Both the position numbers and the translations under genes were made by a program. This document shows, in pieces, positions 16,474 to 24,428 of a DNA stretch of 43,299 nt (positions are counted from its first letter, which is position 1; each line of letters opens with the position of its first letter). Source of the DNA: Acidobacteriota bacterium (GTDB lineage: Bacteria > Acidobacteriota > Terriglobia > Bryobacterales > Bryobacteraceae); contig JANXLY010000331.1 in NCBI GenBank assembly GCA_025354885.1, positions 1-43,299 of the forward strand. Direction: 5' to 3'. The notes under the pieces were generated by a model. It saw only the letters and a program-made list of their open reading frames with translations. It ran no database searches and was not told the DNA's origin.

Positions 16474-17711
16474 GCGGATTCGCCTCGGATCAGGTCTTGC
16501 CAGGATTCGCGTTCTCTCACTACTCTGAAATTGTCGCCATCGACCAGGACTTCAGCGGCGCGGCCGCGCGAGTTGTAGTTGGAGGCCATGCCGAAGCCGT
16601 AAGCGCCGGCAGTTTTGACGGCAAGCAGGTCGCCAGATTCGAGGGTGGGCAGGGTGCGTTTTTTTGCGAGCCAGTCGCCACTTTCACAGACCGGGCCGAC
16701 GATGTCGACTTCCTGTAGCGGAGTGTCTTTTTCGAGGAGCGGGGTGATCTCGTGGAAGGCCTTGTAGAGAGAGGGCCGGATGAGGTCGTTCATGGCGGCA
16801 TCGACGATGACGAATTCCTTGCCGCCGTTGTTCTTGCGATATAGAACGCGGGTGAGGAGCACACCGGCTTCGGCGACGATGGAGCGGCCGGGCTCGACGA
16901 CCGCTTCGAGGCCGGTCTGATCGACGAGCTTGCGCATTGCGGCAACTGCGGAAGCGATGGAGGGAGTTTCTTCCTGCGGTTCGTATTTGACGCCAAGACC
17001 ACCGCCGAGATCGAGGTGATCGATAGGCAGACCTTTGGCTTTGAGGCGGAGAGTGAGAGCGATCAGGCGTTCGACCGCTTCGACCATGGGCGCGGAATCA
17101 AGCATCTGCGAGCCGATGTGGCAGCTTACGCCGGTGACTTTGAGATGGGGTTGTGAGGCGGCGTGTTCATAGGCGCTCTCGATGACACTCATGTCGATGC
17201 CGAATTTGTTTTCGCGCAATCCGGTGGAGATGTATTCGTGAGTGACAGGGTTTACGTCAGGGTTGACGCGGAGGGCAATGCTGGCTGTTTTGCCGGCCAG
17301 GCCAGCGACGCGATTGAGGACTTCGATCTCGGCGTAGCTTTCGCAATTGAAGCTGTGGACGCCCTGTTCGAGAGCGTATTCGATTTCAGCGACCGATTTG
17401 CCGACGCCACTGAAGACGACGTTTGCGGCATTGCCGCCGGCGCGGAGGACACGGTAGAGTTCACCGCCACTGACGATATCGAAGCCGGCACCTTGGCGGG
17501 CGAGGACCGCGAGCACGGCGAGGTTTGAATTGGCCTTGACGGCATAGCAGATGCGGTGGGAGATGCCTTTGAAGGCGTTGGCATAGGCCTGATAGCGCTC
17601 GCGGATCATGCCAGCGCTATAGACGTAAGTGGGGGTGCCGCATTGATCGGCGACGGCTGCCAGATCCACAGCTTCGACGCAGAAGCGCCCCTGGCGGTAC
17701 TCGTAATTCAT
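16470..17711 (-). CDS. lysA: Diaminopimelate decarboxylase
   Basis: LysA is a PLP enzyme of fold type III that converts meso-diaminopimelate to L-lysine, the last step of lysine synthesis. The PLP lysine lies in ICYAVKANSNLAVL at about residue 59, followed by GAGFDIVSGGEL, SCHIGSQML, the LGGGLGVKY phosphate loop, VVEPGRSIVAEAG and the interface motif GPVCESGDWLA with the catalytic cysteine from the second subunit. The tail includes AGAYGFGMASNYNSR. The length of 413 residues is normal. The gene starts 3 bp after the phosphatase stop at 17715 and is the last gene of a long minus-strand run. Confidence 0.96.
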   Translation of the reverse strand: MNYEYRQGRFCVEAVDLAAVADQCGTPTYVYSAGMIRERYQAYANAFKGISHRICYAVKANSNLAVLAVLARQGAGFDIVSGGELYRVLRAGGNAANVVFSGVGKSVAEIEYALEQGVHSFNCESYAEIEVLNRVAGLAGKTASIALRVNPDVNPVTHEYISTGLRENKFGIDMSVIESAYEHAASQPHLKVTGVSCHIGSQMLDSAPMVEAVERLIALTLRLKAKGLPIDHLDLGGGLGVKYEPQEETPSIASAVAAMRKLVDQTGLEAVVEPGRSIVAEAGVLLTRVLYRKNNGGKEFVIVDAAMNDLIRPSLYKAFHEITPLLEKDTPLQEVDIVGPVCESGDWLAKKRTLPTLESGDLLAVKTAGAYGFGMASNYNSRGRAAEVLVDGDNFRVVRERESWQDLIRGESA

Positions 17712-17714
17712 TCG

Positions 17715-19463
17715 CTATTTCACTTTCAGGATGAGAGCGCTCTGGTCATCATGGATGGGGACGGTAGCGCGGAATTTGTCCATCTCGGCGAGGACTTTTT
17801 TGAAGATGGAAGCAGGTGGCTGCTTGCGGACTTTTTTGAAGACGCGGGTTAGTTCCGTCTCTCCGAAGGGGGTGCCTTCGAGGTTTGCCTGGTCTTCAAA
17901 TCCGTCGCTAAAAAGACCGATGAGATCGTCTTTTTTGGCCTCAGTTACGACTTCGTCGTATTCGCGATCTTCGAGCAGACCGAGGGGCACGCCTTCGAGG
18001 TGGAGGCGTGTAACCTCACCGTCGCGGAGGATGATGGGCAGACCAGCGCCGGCACTGGCGAAGGTGAGTTTCTTTTCGACTGCGTCCCAGCGTACGAGCA
18101 GCAGCGTGACGTATTGGCCGTCGACGCGGCGCTCGCAGAGACGGTCGTTGAGGACCTTCATCATCTTGGCTGGGGTGAGACGACGGTAGGCGAGGCTGCG
18201 GAGAAGGCCGGAGACCATTGCGCCATAAAGAGCTGCGGCCGCGCCTTTGCCGCTCGAATCCCCGAAGGCGATGAGGGCGACTTTTTCTTCAATTTCAAAG
18301 ATGTCGTAGATGTCGCCGGTGACTTCGCGTGCAGGGCGCATGCCCATACCGATTTCGAGGCCGTGGATCTCTGGAGCTTCCTGGGGAAGCAGCAGACTCT
18401 GGACGCGGCGGGCAGCGATTAAATCCTGCTCCATGCGGGCTTGTCTGGAGGCAACTTCTTCATAAAGGCGGGCGTTCTCAATACTGGCCGCGACCTGCGG
18501 GGCGAGCAGGCCTAGAGTGCGCGAGTGTTCTTCGGTAAAAAAGTTCACGCGTTCACTTTCGATATCCATGACGCCGATGACCCGATCATTCACGATGAGG
18601 GGCACGGCGACTTCGCTACGGATGCCGGTGGAGGTCTCGATGTAGCGTTCGTCCGAGCCTGTGTCGGCAACGCGGATGGCGTGGCGGGCTCGTACGGCGG
18701 CACCGGTGACGCCGCGAGAGAGGGGGATGTCTTCGGTTTTTCGCTGATCGAAACGGAGACTGAAGCGGTGCTTGAGGACCTGTTCGCCGTCGTCTACCAG
18801 CAGCACACTAAAGCCATCGTACTGGATGAGGGTGCGAACGCCGCCAGCAATTTTTGCGAGCAGCGTGTCGAGATCGAGGATGGAAGAAAACTCTTTGGTG
18901 AGCTGGGTGAGGACCTTGAGAGTTTTGTGGTTTTGCTCGACGCGTTTGTAGAGGCGAGCGTTGTCGACTGCGGAAGCGACGCGGCTGGCGATGAGGCTGA
19001 GGAGGGCGACATCGTGCTTGGCGTAAGCGTTGGGGCGAGTGCTTTCGAGGTCGATGACACCGACGAGACGGCCACGGGCTATCATCGGCACGGCGAGTTC
19101 ACTGCGAACGGCATCGAGGGCGCTGAGGTAGCGCTCGTCGGAGCGGACATCGCCAACGTTTACAGGCTGGCGACTTTCGGCAGCGGCACCGGCGAGCCCT
19201 TCGCCGAGCTTGATGCTGAGAGTGCGAACGAGTTCGTCGCGATGACCGATCGAGTGGCGTACTTTGAGGCTTTTGTTGCGGTCGCTGTAGAGAAGAATTG
19301 CGAAGAGATCGAAGCCGATGACGCGGTGGATGACGTCGGCGACGTGGTCGAGAACCTGATCGAGATCGAGTGTGGAGGCGGTGGTGTCGGAGACTTCGAG
19401 CAGGAAGTCGAGAAGTTCGGCACGTTCTTCAAAGCGAACATTCCGGTCGGCGGTTTTGGGCAT
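17715..19463 (-). CDS. GAF-GAF-PP2C (SpoIIE/RsbU-type) serine phosphatase
   Basis: A cytoplasmic signalling protein of 582 residues with no membrane segment. Two GAF domains occupy about residues 25-165 and 190-330, with the paired motifs VNVGDVRSDERYLSAL and IRVADTGSDERYIETS followed by EVAVPLI and IGVMDIESER. A short helical linker leads to a PP2C-type SpoIIE phosphatase domain with GDIYDIFEI, FGDSSGKGAAAAL, GLFSDGFEDQAN and HDDQSALIL, so the metal-binding aspartates are kept. Such proteins usually dephosphorylate an anti-sigma-factor antagonist in a partner switch, but no partner gene is nearby. The ATG overlaps the deoC stop (ATGA). A TTG one codon earlier is also possible. Confidence 0.92.
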   Translation of the reverse strand: MPKTADRNVRFEERAELLDFLLEVSDTTASTLDLDQVLDHVADVIHRVIGFDLFAILLYSDRNKSLKVRHSIGHRDELVRTLSIKLGEGLAGAAAESRQPVNVGDVRSDERYLSALDAVRSELAVPMIARGRLVGVIDLESTRPNAYAKHDVALLSLIASRVASAVDNARLYKRVEQNHKTLKVLTQLTKEFSSILDLDTLLAKIAGGVRTLIQYDGFSVLLVDDGEQVLKHRFSLRFDQRKTEDIPLSRGVTGAAVRARHAIRVADTGSDERYIETSTGIRSEVAVPLIVNDRVIGVMDIESERVNFFTEEHSRTLGLLAPQVAASIENARLYEEVASRQARMEQDLIAARRVQSLLLPQEAPEIHGLEIGMGMRPAREVTGDIYDIFEIEEKVALIAFGDSSGKGAAAALYGAMVSGLLRSLAYRRLTPAKMMKVLNDRLCERRVDGQYVTLLLVRWDAVEKKLTFASAGAGLPIILRDGEVTRLHLEGVPLGLLEDREYDEVVTEAKKDDLIGLFSDGFEDQANLEGTPFGETELTRVFKKVRKQPPASIFKKVLAEMDKFRATVPIHDDQSALILKVK

Positions 19464-20134
19464 CAATAGCTCCCGCTGGAGGCAGGTGCCCCAGTGACGA
19501 TTGCGATGCTGGCGGAGGCTCCGATGCGGGTTGCGCCTGCTTCGATCATTTTGACTGCGTCGGCATAAGTGCGGACGCCGCCGCTGGCTTTGACGCCCAT
19601 TTTGGGGCCTACGATGCGGCGCATCAGATGGATGTCTTCGACCGTTGCACCGCCTTTGGCGAAGCCGGTAGAGGTTTTGACGAAGTCGGCGTTGCTTTCG
19701 ACGCAGATGCGGCAGGCCATTTCTTTTTCAAGGTCGTTGAGGAGGCCGGTTTCGAAGATGACTTTGAGTTTGCCCCCGGCGAGGTGAACGATTTCGGCAC
19801 AGGTGCGGATGTCGGTTTCGACATCACTGTATAGACCGCTCTTGAGGGCACCGACATTGATGACCATGTCGACTTCGGCTGCGCCCTCGTTGATGGCGCG
19901 TTGGGCTTCGAATCGTTTGACAGCGGCAGGGGTAGCGCCGAGGGGGAAGCCGGCGACGGTGCAGACTTTGACGTCGGAGCCAACGAGCGCAGCGGTGGCG
20001 TAGGCGACCCAATAGGGATTTACACAGACGCTGTAGAACTTGTACTGCTGCGCCTCTTCACAGAGCTGGGCGATTTCGGCATCGGATGCGTCCGGTCGTA
20101 ATAAAGTGTGGTCGATCCACTGGGCAAGTTCCAT
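19463..20134 (-). CDS. deoC: Deoxyribose-phosphate aldolase
   Basis: DeoC cleaves 2-deoxyribose-5-phosphate to glyceraldehyde-3-phosphate and acetaldehyde in deoxynucleoside catabolism. It starts [10 protein letters not shown], then shows [34 protein letters not shown], the Schiff-base lysine in [16 protein letters not shown] and the second lysine in [15 protein letters not shown]. The length of 223 residues is standard. It lies 24 bp after the fic remnant, with AGTAGGG near the start, and overlaps the phosphatase gene by 4 bp downstream. An Rbs-type ABC transporter further upstream on the same strand suggests shared use of pentoses or nucleosides. Confidence 0.96.
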   Translation of the reverse strand: MELAQWIDHTLLRPDASDAEIAQLCEEAQQYKFYSVCVNPYWVAYATAALVGSDVKVCTVAGFPLGATPAAVKRFEAQRAINEGAAEVDMVINVGALKSGLYSDVETDIRTCAEIVHLAGGKLKVIFETGLLNDLEKEMACRICVESNADFVKTSTGFAKGGATVEDIHLMRRIVGPKMGVKASGGVRTYADAVKMIEAGATRIGASASIAIVTGAPASSGSY

Positions 20135-20158
20135 CCCTACTAGGATCGCGCACGAGGG

Positions 20159-20740
20159 CTAGGGGGTGCAGGTACAAATGATGTCGGTCATGCTACGATT
20201 TTCGCCAGTTGAGAAGCATTCACGCGAAGCGGCAGTCATTGCTTCGCGGTTGACGCGACACCAATCGAGGGAAAAACCGGCCTGGGTAGCAAGTTGACGA
20301 AGGAATTCGCGCTGGGTGCGGCCGTTGCCTTCGCGGAAAGGATGAATGGCATTGATTTCGCCGTAATATCAGCCGCAGCGTTGGGAGAAGGATTCGCGAT
20401 CCAGGTTTTTCAGGAAGCTTTCACGCGGAAGCTTTTGGAGGATAGAGCCGAGGGCCATTTCTATAAATTGAGAGGAGCCGAATTGATAGCCGCCCTTGGA
20501 GATGTTCACGGTTCGGAATTGACCGGCCCATTCGTAGACGTCCTAAAAAATAAAGCGATGAATTGCCTGGAGGTGGGAAGAGTTAAAAGTGCCAACAGTG
20601 GGTTTGAGAGCCAGTTCGATCAAGCGGTGCTGCGTAGCCGAGGCCTCGAACTCATCAAGCACTAAAGTATTGCGCAAGTTTCGGCTATCGCGCAGGACGT
20701 TAGTCCCTGGGTAGAGGTAAGGATCCGTACTTTCGTTCAT
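20159..20740 (-). pseudogene. fic: Fic-domain toxin (AMP transferase) broken by two in-frame stops
   Basis: The frame from the ATG at 20740 to the TAG at 20159 would encode 193 residues. It begins DPYLYPGTNVLRDSRNLRNT, a typical class I Fic start, and carries the catalytic HPFREGNGRTQREF near residue 131. Two stops interrupt it. TAG at 20543-20545 (codon 66) falls in HRFIF-stop-DVYEWAGQ, where family members normally have Q, so one CAG to TAG change explains it. TGA at 20369-20371 (codon 124) falls just before YYGEINAIHPF. Fic enzymes transfer AMP to target-protein hydroxyls. The toxin is presumably dead, while the antitoxin overlapping it upstream remains open. Confidence 0.85.
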
Positions 20741-20927
20741 GCAGCTCTTCGATCGCGGCACCCATTTCGTCGAGTGAGAGCACGCCGTCAGCATACCGCT
20801 CAAAAATTTGATTGGCCTCAGGACTCGACTCAAGCCCTTCCAGCCGATTGGTCGCGGCAGATTCCTCAACGGCGCTAAGCCGCAGTTCACGCTCTTGTTC
20901 TGTGAGCGGCGTTCGGCCCACAATCAT
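20700..20927 (-). CDS. VbhA-type antitoxin of a Fic toxin
   Basis: A 75-residue protein beginning MIVGRTPLTEQERELRLSAV. It contains TNRLEG, which fits the inhibitory motif (S/T)xxxE(G/N) by which class I Fic antitoxins such as VbhA insert a glutamate into the Fic ATP site. The following helix (SPEANQIFERYADGVLSLDEMGAAI) is the usual C-terminal part. The frame extends upstream to 21032, but the ATG at 20927 has AAAGGA nine bases before it. The gene overlaps the fic start by 41 bp, the normal antitoxin-toxin arrangement, and lies 26 bp after rbsC. The antitoxin looks intact although its toxin is broken. Confidence 0.83.
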   Translation of the reverse strand: MIVGRTPLTEQERELRLSAVEESAATNRLEGLESSPEANQIFERYADGVLSLDEMGAAIEELHERKYGSLPLPRD

Positions 20928-20953
20928 AGCGAATGTCCTTTCTCTAGAATCGC

Positions 20954-21871
20954 CTAAACGACGCGGCGTTTGCGTAGTTCGTCGACGCTGACGGCGAGGA
21001 TGATGATGGCTCCGATGATCGCCTGCTGCCAATAGGGAGAGATGCCTTTGAGGTCGCTGCCATTCGAGAGAAGGCCCATGATGAATGCACCGACGAGAGT
21101 GCCAACAACGCTGCCTTCTCCTCCGCGCAGACTGCCTCCACCGATTACCACTGCAGCGATGGCCTGCAGTTCGTAGCCTTGCCCTGCGGTGGGTTGGCCC
21201 GTCATCAGCCGGCTTGCCTCGATCATGCCGGCGAGGCCAGTGAGAGCACCGCAGATGGCATAGACGCAGGTCATGTGAAAGGACACGGGGATGCCGGCGT
21301 AGAAGGCGGCGTCGGGGTTGCTGCCGATGGCAAAACTGTAGCGGCCGAGTTTGGTGTGTTCGAGGATGAAATGGACCAGGAGTCCGCAGGCGAAGAGTAC
21401 CCAGAGGACAAAGGGGACGCCGAGGACTGTGCCCTCGCCGAGGAAACTGAAGGCTGGCGGGATCTGGTGGACGGGGAGGCCGTTTGAGATCACGAGGGTG
21501 AGTCCGCGGATGATGCCGAGTGTGCCGAGGGTGACGATGAAGGAATTGATCTTCAGACGCGTGGTGAGGTAGCCGTTAACGAAGCCGCAGAAGGCCCCCA
21601 TGAGGATGCCGACGAGGACGCCGACGAGAATCGGTTGGCCCTTCTCCATAGCCATCGTGCCCATCAGGCCGCCCATGGCGAGGATCGCGCCGACGCTGAG
21701 GTCAATGCCTCCCGTGATGATCACCATGGTCATGCCGAGGGCCATGATGTTGATGACAGCGGTTTGCCGGATCACGCTGGAGAGATTGGTTTCACTCAGA
21801 AAGTTGGGTACGAAACACAGGGTCACGAACAGAACGATTAATGTCGCAAACGGCAACAGGCGTTGGATCAT
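20954..21871 (-). CDS. rbsC: Rbs-type sugar ABC transporter permease
   Basis: An integral membrane permease of the BPD_transp_2 (RbsC/AraH/XylH) family that pairs with an RbsA-type ATPase for import of ribose, related sugars or autoinducer-2. It has eight or more hydrophobic segments and the family motifs VIRQTAVINIMALGMTMVIITGGIDLSVGA and, near residue 225, YELQAIAAVVIGGGSLRGGEGSVVGT. The length of 305 residues is typical. Its ATG overlaps the rbsA stop by 4 bp. No periplasmic substrate-binding gene is present next to it, so the substrate cannot be inferred from context beyond the downstream deoC. Confidence 0.94.
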   Translation of the reverse strand: MIQRLLPFATLIVLFVTLCFVPNFLSETNLSSVIRQTAVINIMALGMTMVIITGGIDLSVGAILAMGGLMGTMAMEKGQPILVGVLVGILMGAFCGFVNGYLTTRLKINSFIVTLGTLGIIRGLTLVISNGLPVHQIPPAFSFLGEGTVLGVPFVLWVLFACGLLVHFILEHTKLGRYSFAIGSNPDAAFYAGIPVSFHMTCVYAICGALTGLAGMIEASRLMTGQPTAGQGYELQAIAAVVIGGGSLRGGEGSVVGTLVGAFIMGLLSNGSDLKGISPYWQQAIIGAIIILAVSVDELRKRRVV

Positions 21872-23364
21872 TGCTTAGCCTCTTCTTCTTCCTCAAACGC
21901 AGCGAGGGCCATGATTTCCTCTTGGGTTGTTTTGCCGGGCAATTCGCCCGAGATTTTGCCGAGCCGCATGACGAGGATGCGGTCGGCGACCTGGATCAAT
22001 TCGGTCAATTCGCTGGACACCATAAGGATTGCCGCGCCCTGACGGGCGAGATCATCCATCACCTCGAAGACTTCGGTTTTTGCGCCGACGTCGATGCCAC
22101 GGGTGGGTTCGTCGAACAGAAAGATGCGTGCCCCCTGGGCGACCCATTTGGCGATGACGATTTTCTGCTGGTTGCCTCCGCTCAGGCGGACGCTTTTCTG
22201 GGCAGGCCCGGTGGTTTTGATGCGCAGTCGATCAATGTATTTCTTTTCTGTGTCACTGAGTTTTGCGGCCTGGAGGATGCCGAATCTGGAGTGTGCGCCG
22301 ATGCTGGCGAGGGTGAGATTCCAGCCGACGGGGAGTTGGGTGGCGAGGCCGGTCTTTTGGCGATCTTCGGGAATCAGGGCGATGCCGGCGATGACGGCAT
22401 CGCGGGGGGAAGCGAATTTGAGGGGCTTGCCGCTGACGCTGATTTCGCCGCTGTCTACAGCATCGATGCCGAAGATGGCGCGGCAGAGTTCTGTGCGGCC
22501 TGCGCCCATCAGGCCGGCCAGGCCGACGATCTCGCCCGCATGGACGCTGAGGCTGATGTTTTGTAGCACTTTGCCACGATTGAGATTCTTGACGCTGAGC
22601 AGTGTGTGGCCCGGTGGTAGGGCGGTGCGCGAGTAGAGAGCGCCGAGGTCGCGGCCTACCATGTGCTGGATCAACTGGGCGCGGCTGAGGTCTTTGAGCT
22701 CGCCGGTATGGACCGTTGCGCCATCGCGCAACACTGTGACGCGGTCGCCGACGGTGCGGAGTTCTTCGAGACGGTGAGTAATGTAAATGACACCTGCGCC
22801 TTTTTCCTTCAGCCTGCGAACGATGGTGAATACTTCTTTGGTTTCGCTCTCGCTGAGGCTGGAGGTTGGTTCGTCGAAGATCAGCAAGGAGCTTCCGTTA
22901 GCTATGGCGCGGCAGATCTCGACGAGCTGGCGACCGGCTGGGCTGAGGCGGCTGACGCGCCAATCGGCCTTGAGGGGGAAGCCGTGGGCTTCAATCAGTT
23001 TTGCGGCTCGATCCATCATGGCGGCCCTGTTGACTATGCCGAAGCTTCCTATGTCTTCTCGACCAAGAAAGATGTTTTCGCCCACAGTGAGATGAGGGGC
23101 GAGCAGGCTTTCCTGATGGACCATGGCGATGCCGACAGCGGCGGCTTCTTTAGGGTTAGCGAAATTGACCGGCTTGCCCTGAAACAGCATTTCTCCACCG
23201 TCCAGGCCCTGCATGCCGGCGACGATCTTCATGAGGGTGCTTTTGCCTGCGCCGTTTTCGCCCATCAACAGATGGACCTCTCCCGCATTGACTGAGAGAT
23301 TGCCGTCTCGTAGCGCCGTGACACCGCCAAAACGCTTCTGAACCGATTTGAGTTCGAGCAACAT
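21868..23364 (-). CDS. rbsA: Rbs-type sugar ABC transporter, double ATP-binding protein
   Basis: A 498-residue protein with two fused ABC ATPase domains, as in RbsA, MglA and XylG. The first has Walker A GENGAGKSTLMK near residue 36, a degenerate signature LSPAGRQLVEI and Walker B LLIFDEPTSSLS. The second has a degenerate Walker A GLMGAGRTELC, an intact signature LSGGNQQKIVIAKW and Walker B IFLFDEPTRGIDVG. This unequal pattern is normal for the family. The C-terminus is acidic (EEEEEAKQ). It is the first gene of the minus-strand run; only 36 bp separate its start from that of the divergent SRPBCC gene. Confidence 0.95.
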   Translation of the reverse strand: MLLELKSVQKRFGGVTALRDGNLSVNAGEVHLLMGENGAGKSTLMKIVAGMQGLDGGEMLFQGKPVNFANPKEAAAVGIAMVHQESLLAPHLTVGENIFLGREDIGSFGIVNRAAMMDRAAKLIEAHGFPLKADWRVSRLSPAGRQLVEICRAIANGSSLLIFDEPTSSLSESETKEVFTIVRRLKEKGAGVIYITHRLEELRTVGDRVTVLRDGATVHTGELKDLSRAQLIQHMVGRDLGALYSRTALPPGHTLLSVKNLNRGKVLQNISLSVHAGEIVGLAGLMGAGRTELCRAIFGIDAVDSGEISVSGKPLKFASPRDAVIAGIALIPEDRQKTGLATQLPVGWNLTLASIGAHSRFGILQAAKLSDTEKKYIDRLRIKTTGPAQKSVRLSGGNQQKIVIAKWVAQGARIFLFDEPTRGIDVGAKTEVFEVMDDLARQGAAILMVSSELTELIQVADRILVMRLGKISGELPGKTTQEEIMALAAFEEEEEAKQ

Positions 23365-23400
23365 CGAAACTACATAGTCTATCGAAGCTTCTTAAGAACA

Positions 23401-23847
23401 GTGCCAGAATTTACAGTTTCGTCTTATATCCACGCGCCGATCGAGAGCGTTTGGGCTTTTCATGAAGCTCCAGACGCTCTCGAAAAGCTGACGCCACCCT
23501 CGCAGGGGATCGAGGTAGTCTCGCATACGGGCGGGATCGCGGCAGGCGCGCGGCTCGTGATTCGCGTGCCGATTCTCGGTCCGATTCAAGCGGAATGGCA
23601 TGCAGTTCACACGGTTTGCAAGGCTCCGACTCTTTTTATTGATGAACAAGAGAAGGGGCCGTTTGCGTATTGGCATCATGAGCATCGATTCACGCAACAC
23701 AATCAGGGGACGCTTTTGACGGATGCGATTACGTTTCGACTGCCCGGTGGGCCTATTGTGAATTTCGTTGGTGCTCCGTTTGTAAAGTTGCAATTGCGGG
23801 CCATGTTTCGGTATCGGCATGCGATGACGAAAAAATCGTGTGAGTAA
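23401..23847 (+). CDS. SRPBCC-superfamily protein (START-like ligand-binding fold)
   Basis: A 148-residue protein with the SRPBCC opening pattern SSYIHAPIESVWAFHEAPDALEKLTPP, followed by ARLVIRVPILGPIQAEWHAVH, GPFAYWHHEHRFTQHNQGTLLTDAITFRLPGG and a final amphipathic helix. Such proteins form a deep hydrophobic pocket and bind lipids or aromatic compounds; relatives are often labelled ligand-binding or cyclase-like. The only start consistent with the fold is GTG at 23401, and no strong ribosome site is visible. It is divergent from rbsA and precedes the DinB gene by 46 bp. Its ligand is unknown. Confidence 0.83.
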   Translation: MPEFTVSSYIHAPIESVWAFHEAPDALEKLTPPSQGIEVVSHTGGIAAGARLVIRVPILGPIQAEWHAVHTVCKAPTLFIDEQEKGPFAYWHHEHRFTQHNQGTLLTDAITFRLPGGPIVNFVGAPFVKLQLRAMFRYRHAMTKKSCE

Positions 23848-23893
23848 TATCGACTCAGTCCTGATAGGATTCCCTAAGTCCCTCCTCTAACCC

Positions 23894-24370
23894 ATGCGTC
23901 AATCGATTCGCATTGCCGGTCAAATCCGCCGATCTGTCTTTCACGAAGGCTGGCATGGCCCTGCTGTTTTGGAAGTGCTAGAAGGGCTGGAGGCAGCGAA
24001 GGCGGGTGCGACTACGCCGATTGCGAATCATTCCATTTGGGAGCTGGTGCAGCATATGCGCTGCTGGCAGGAAGTTGGGATCGAGGCGATTGCAGGGAAG
24101 CGGATGCCGAATTCAGAAGAGTCTGATCGGGTGGGCTGGCATGAAATTGTTGAGATCTCAGAGAAAAATTGGCAGATCGAAGTGCAGCGATTTCGCGATT
24201 CGGGGGAACGATTGACGCAAGTTGCGGCTACGCTTGAGGATAAGCGGTTGACGGAGCAGGTTCCGGGCAGGGCGTACGACATTGCACACATGCTGCTCGG
24301 GATTGCGAGCCATAACACTTATCATTGCGGTCAAATCGTGTTGCTGCATCGCTATCTGCATTTGCACTAA
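23894..24370 (+). CDS. DinB-family protein
   Basis: A 158-residue four-helix-bundle protein of the DinB/YfiT family. It shows the spaced metal-ligand histidines typical of the family: SIWELVQHMRCWQEVGIEAIAG (His near residue 52) and IAHMLLGIASHNTYHCGQIVLLHRYL with H-x3-H near residues 143-147. Family members bind divalent metals, and many act as thiol-dependent transferases or have unknown roles. The gene starts 46 bp after the SRPBCC stop and is closed by a strong bidirectional hairpin terminator. Confidence 0.87.
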   Translation: MRQSIRIAGQIRRSVFHEGWHGPAVLEVLEGLEAAKAGATTPIANHSIWELVQHMRCWQEVGIEAIAGKRMPNSEESDRVGWHEIVEISEKNWQIEVQRFRDSGERLTQVAATLEDKRLTEQVPGRAYDIAHMLLGIASHNTYHCGQIVLLHRYLHLH

Positions 24371-24373
24371 AGA

Positions 24374-24400
24374 AAAGGCGGGTCCGAAGACCCGCCCTTT
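24374..24400. terminator. Bidirectional intrinsic terminator between dinB and the TonB receptor
   Basis: GGCGGGTC (24377-24384), loop CGAA, and GACCCGCC (24389-24396) form a perfect 8-bp G/C-rich stem. It is flanked by AAAA on one side and CTTT on the other, so a short U-tract exists in both directions. It lies between the DinB stop at 24370 and the receptor stop at 24429, two convergent genes, exactly where a shared terminator is expected. Confidence 0.85.
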
Positions 24401-24428
24401 GCGACAAGCAGTGGATTGAGCCTTGCGA

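Noticed and set aside
18525..19469. A 314-codon plus-strand frame antisense to the GAF-PP2C gene
   Set aside because: Shadow of a convincing multi-domain gene; no ribosome site or family match.
20369..20371. TGA in the fic frame as a selenocysteine codon, given selD nearby
   Set aside because: The frame also contains a TAG, no strong hairpin with a G-starting loop lies 16-37 nt downstream, and Fic proteins are not known to use Cys or Sec at this site.
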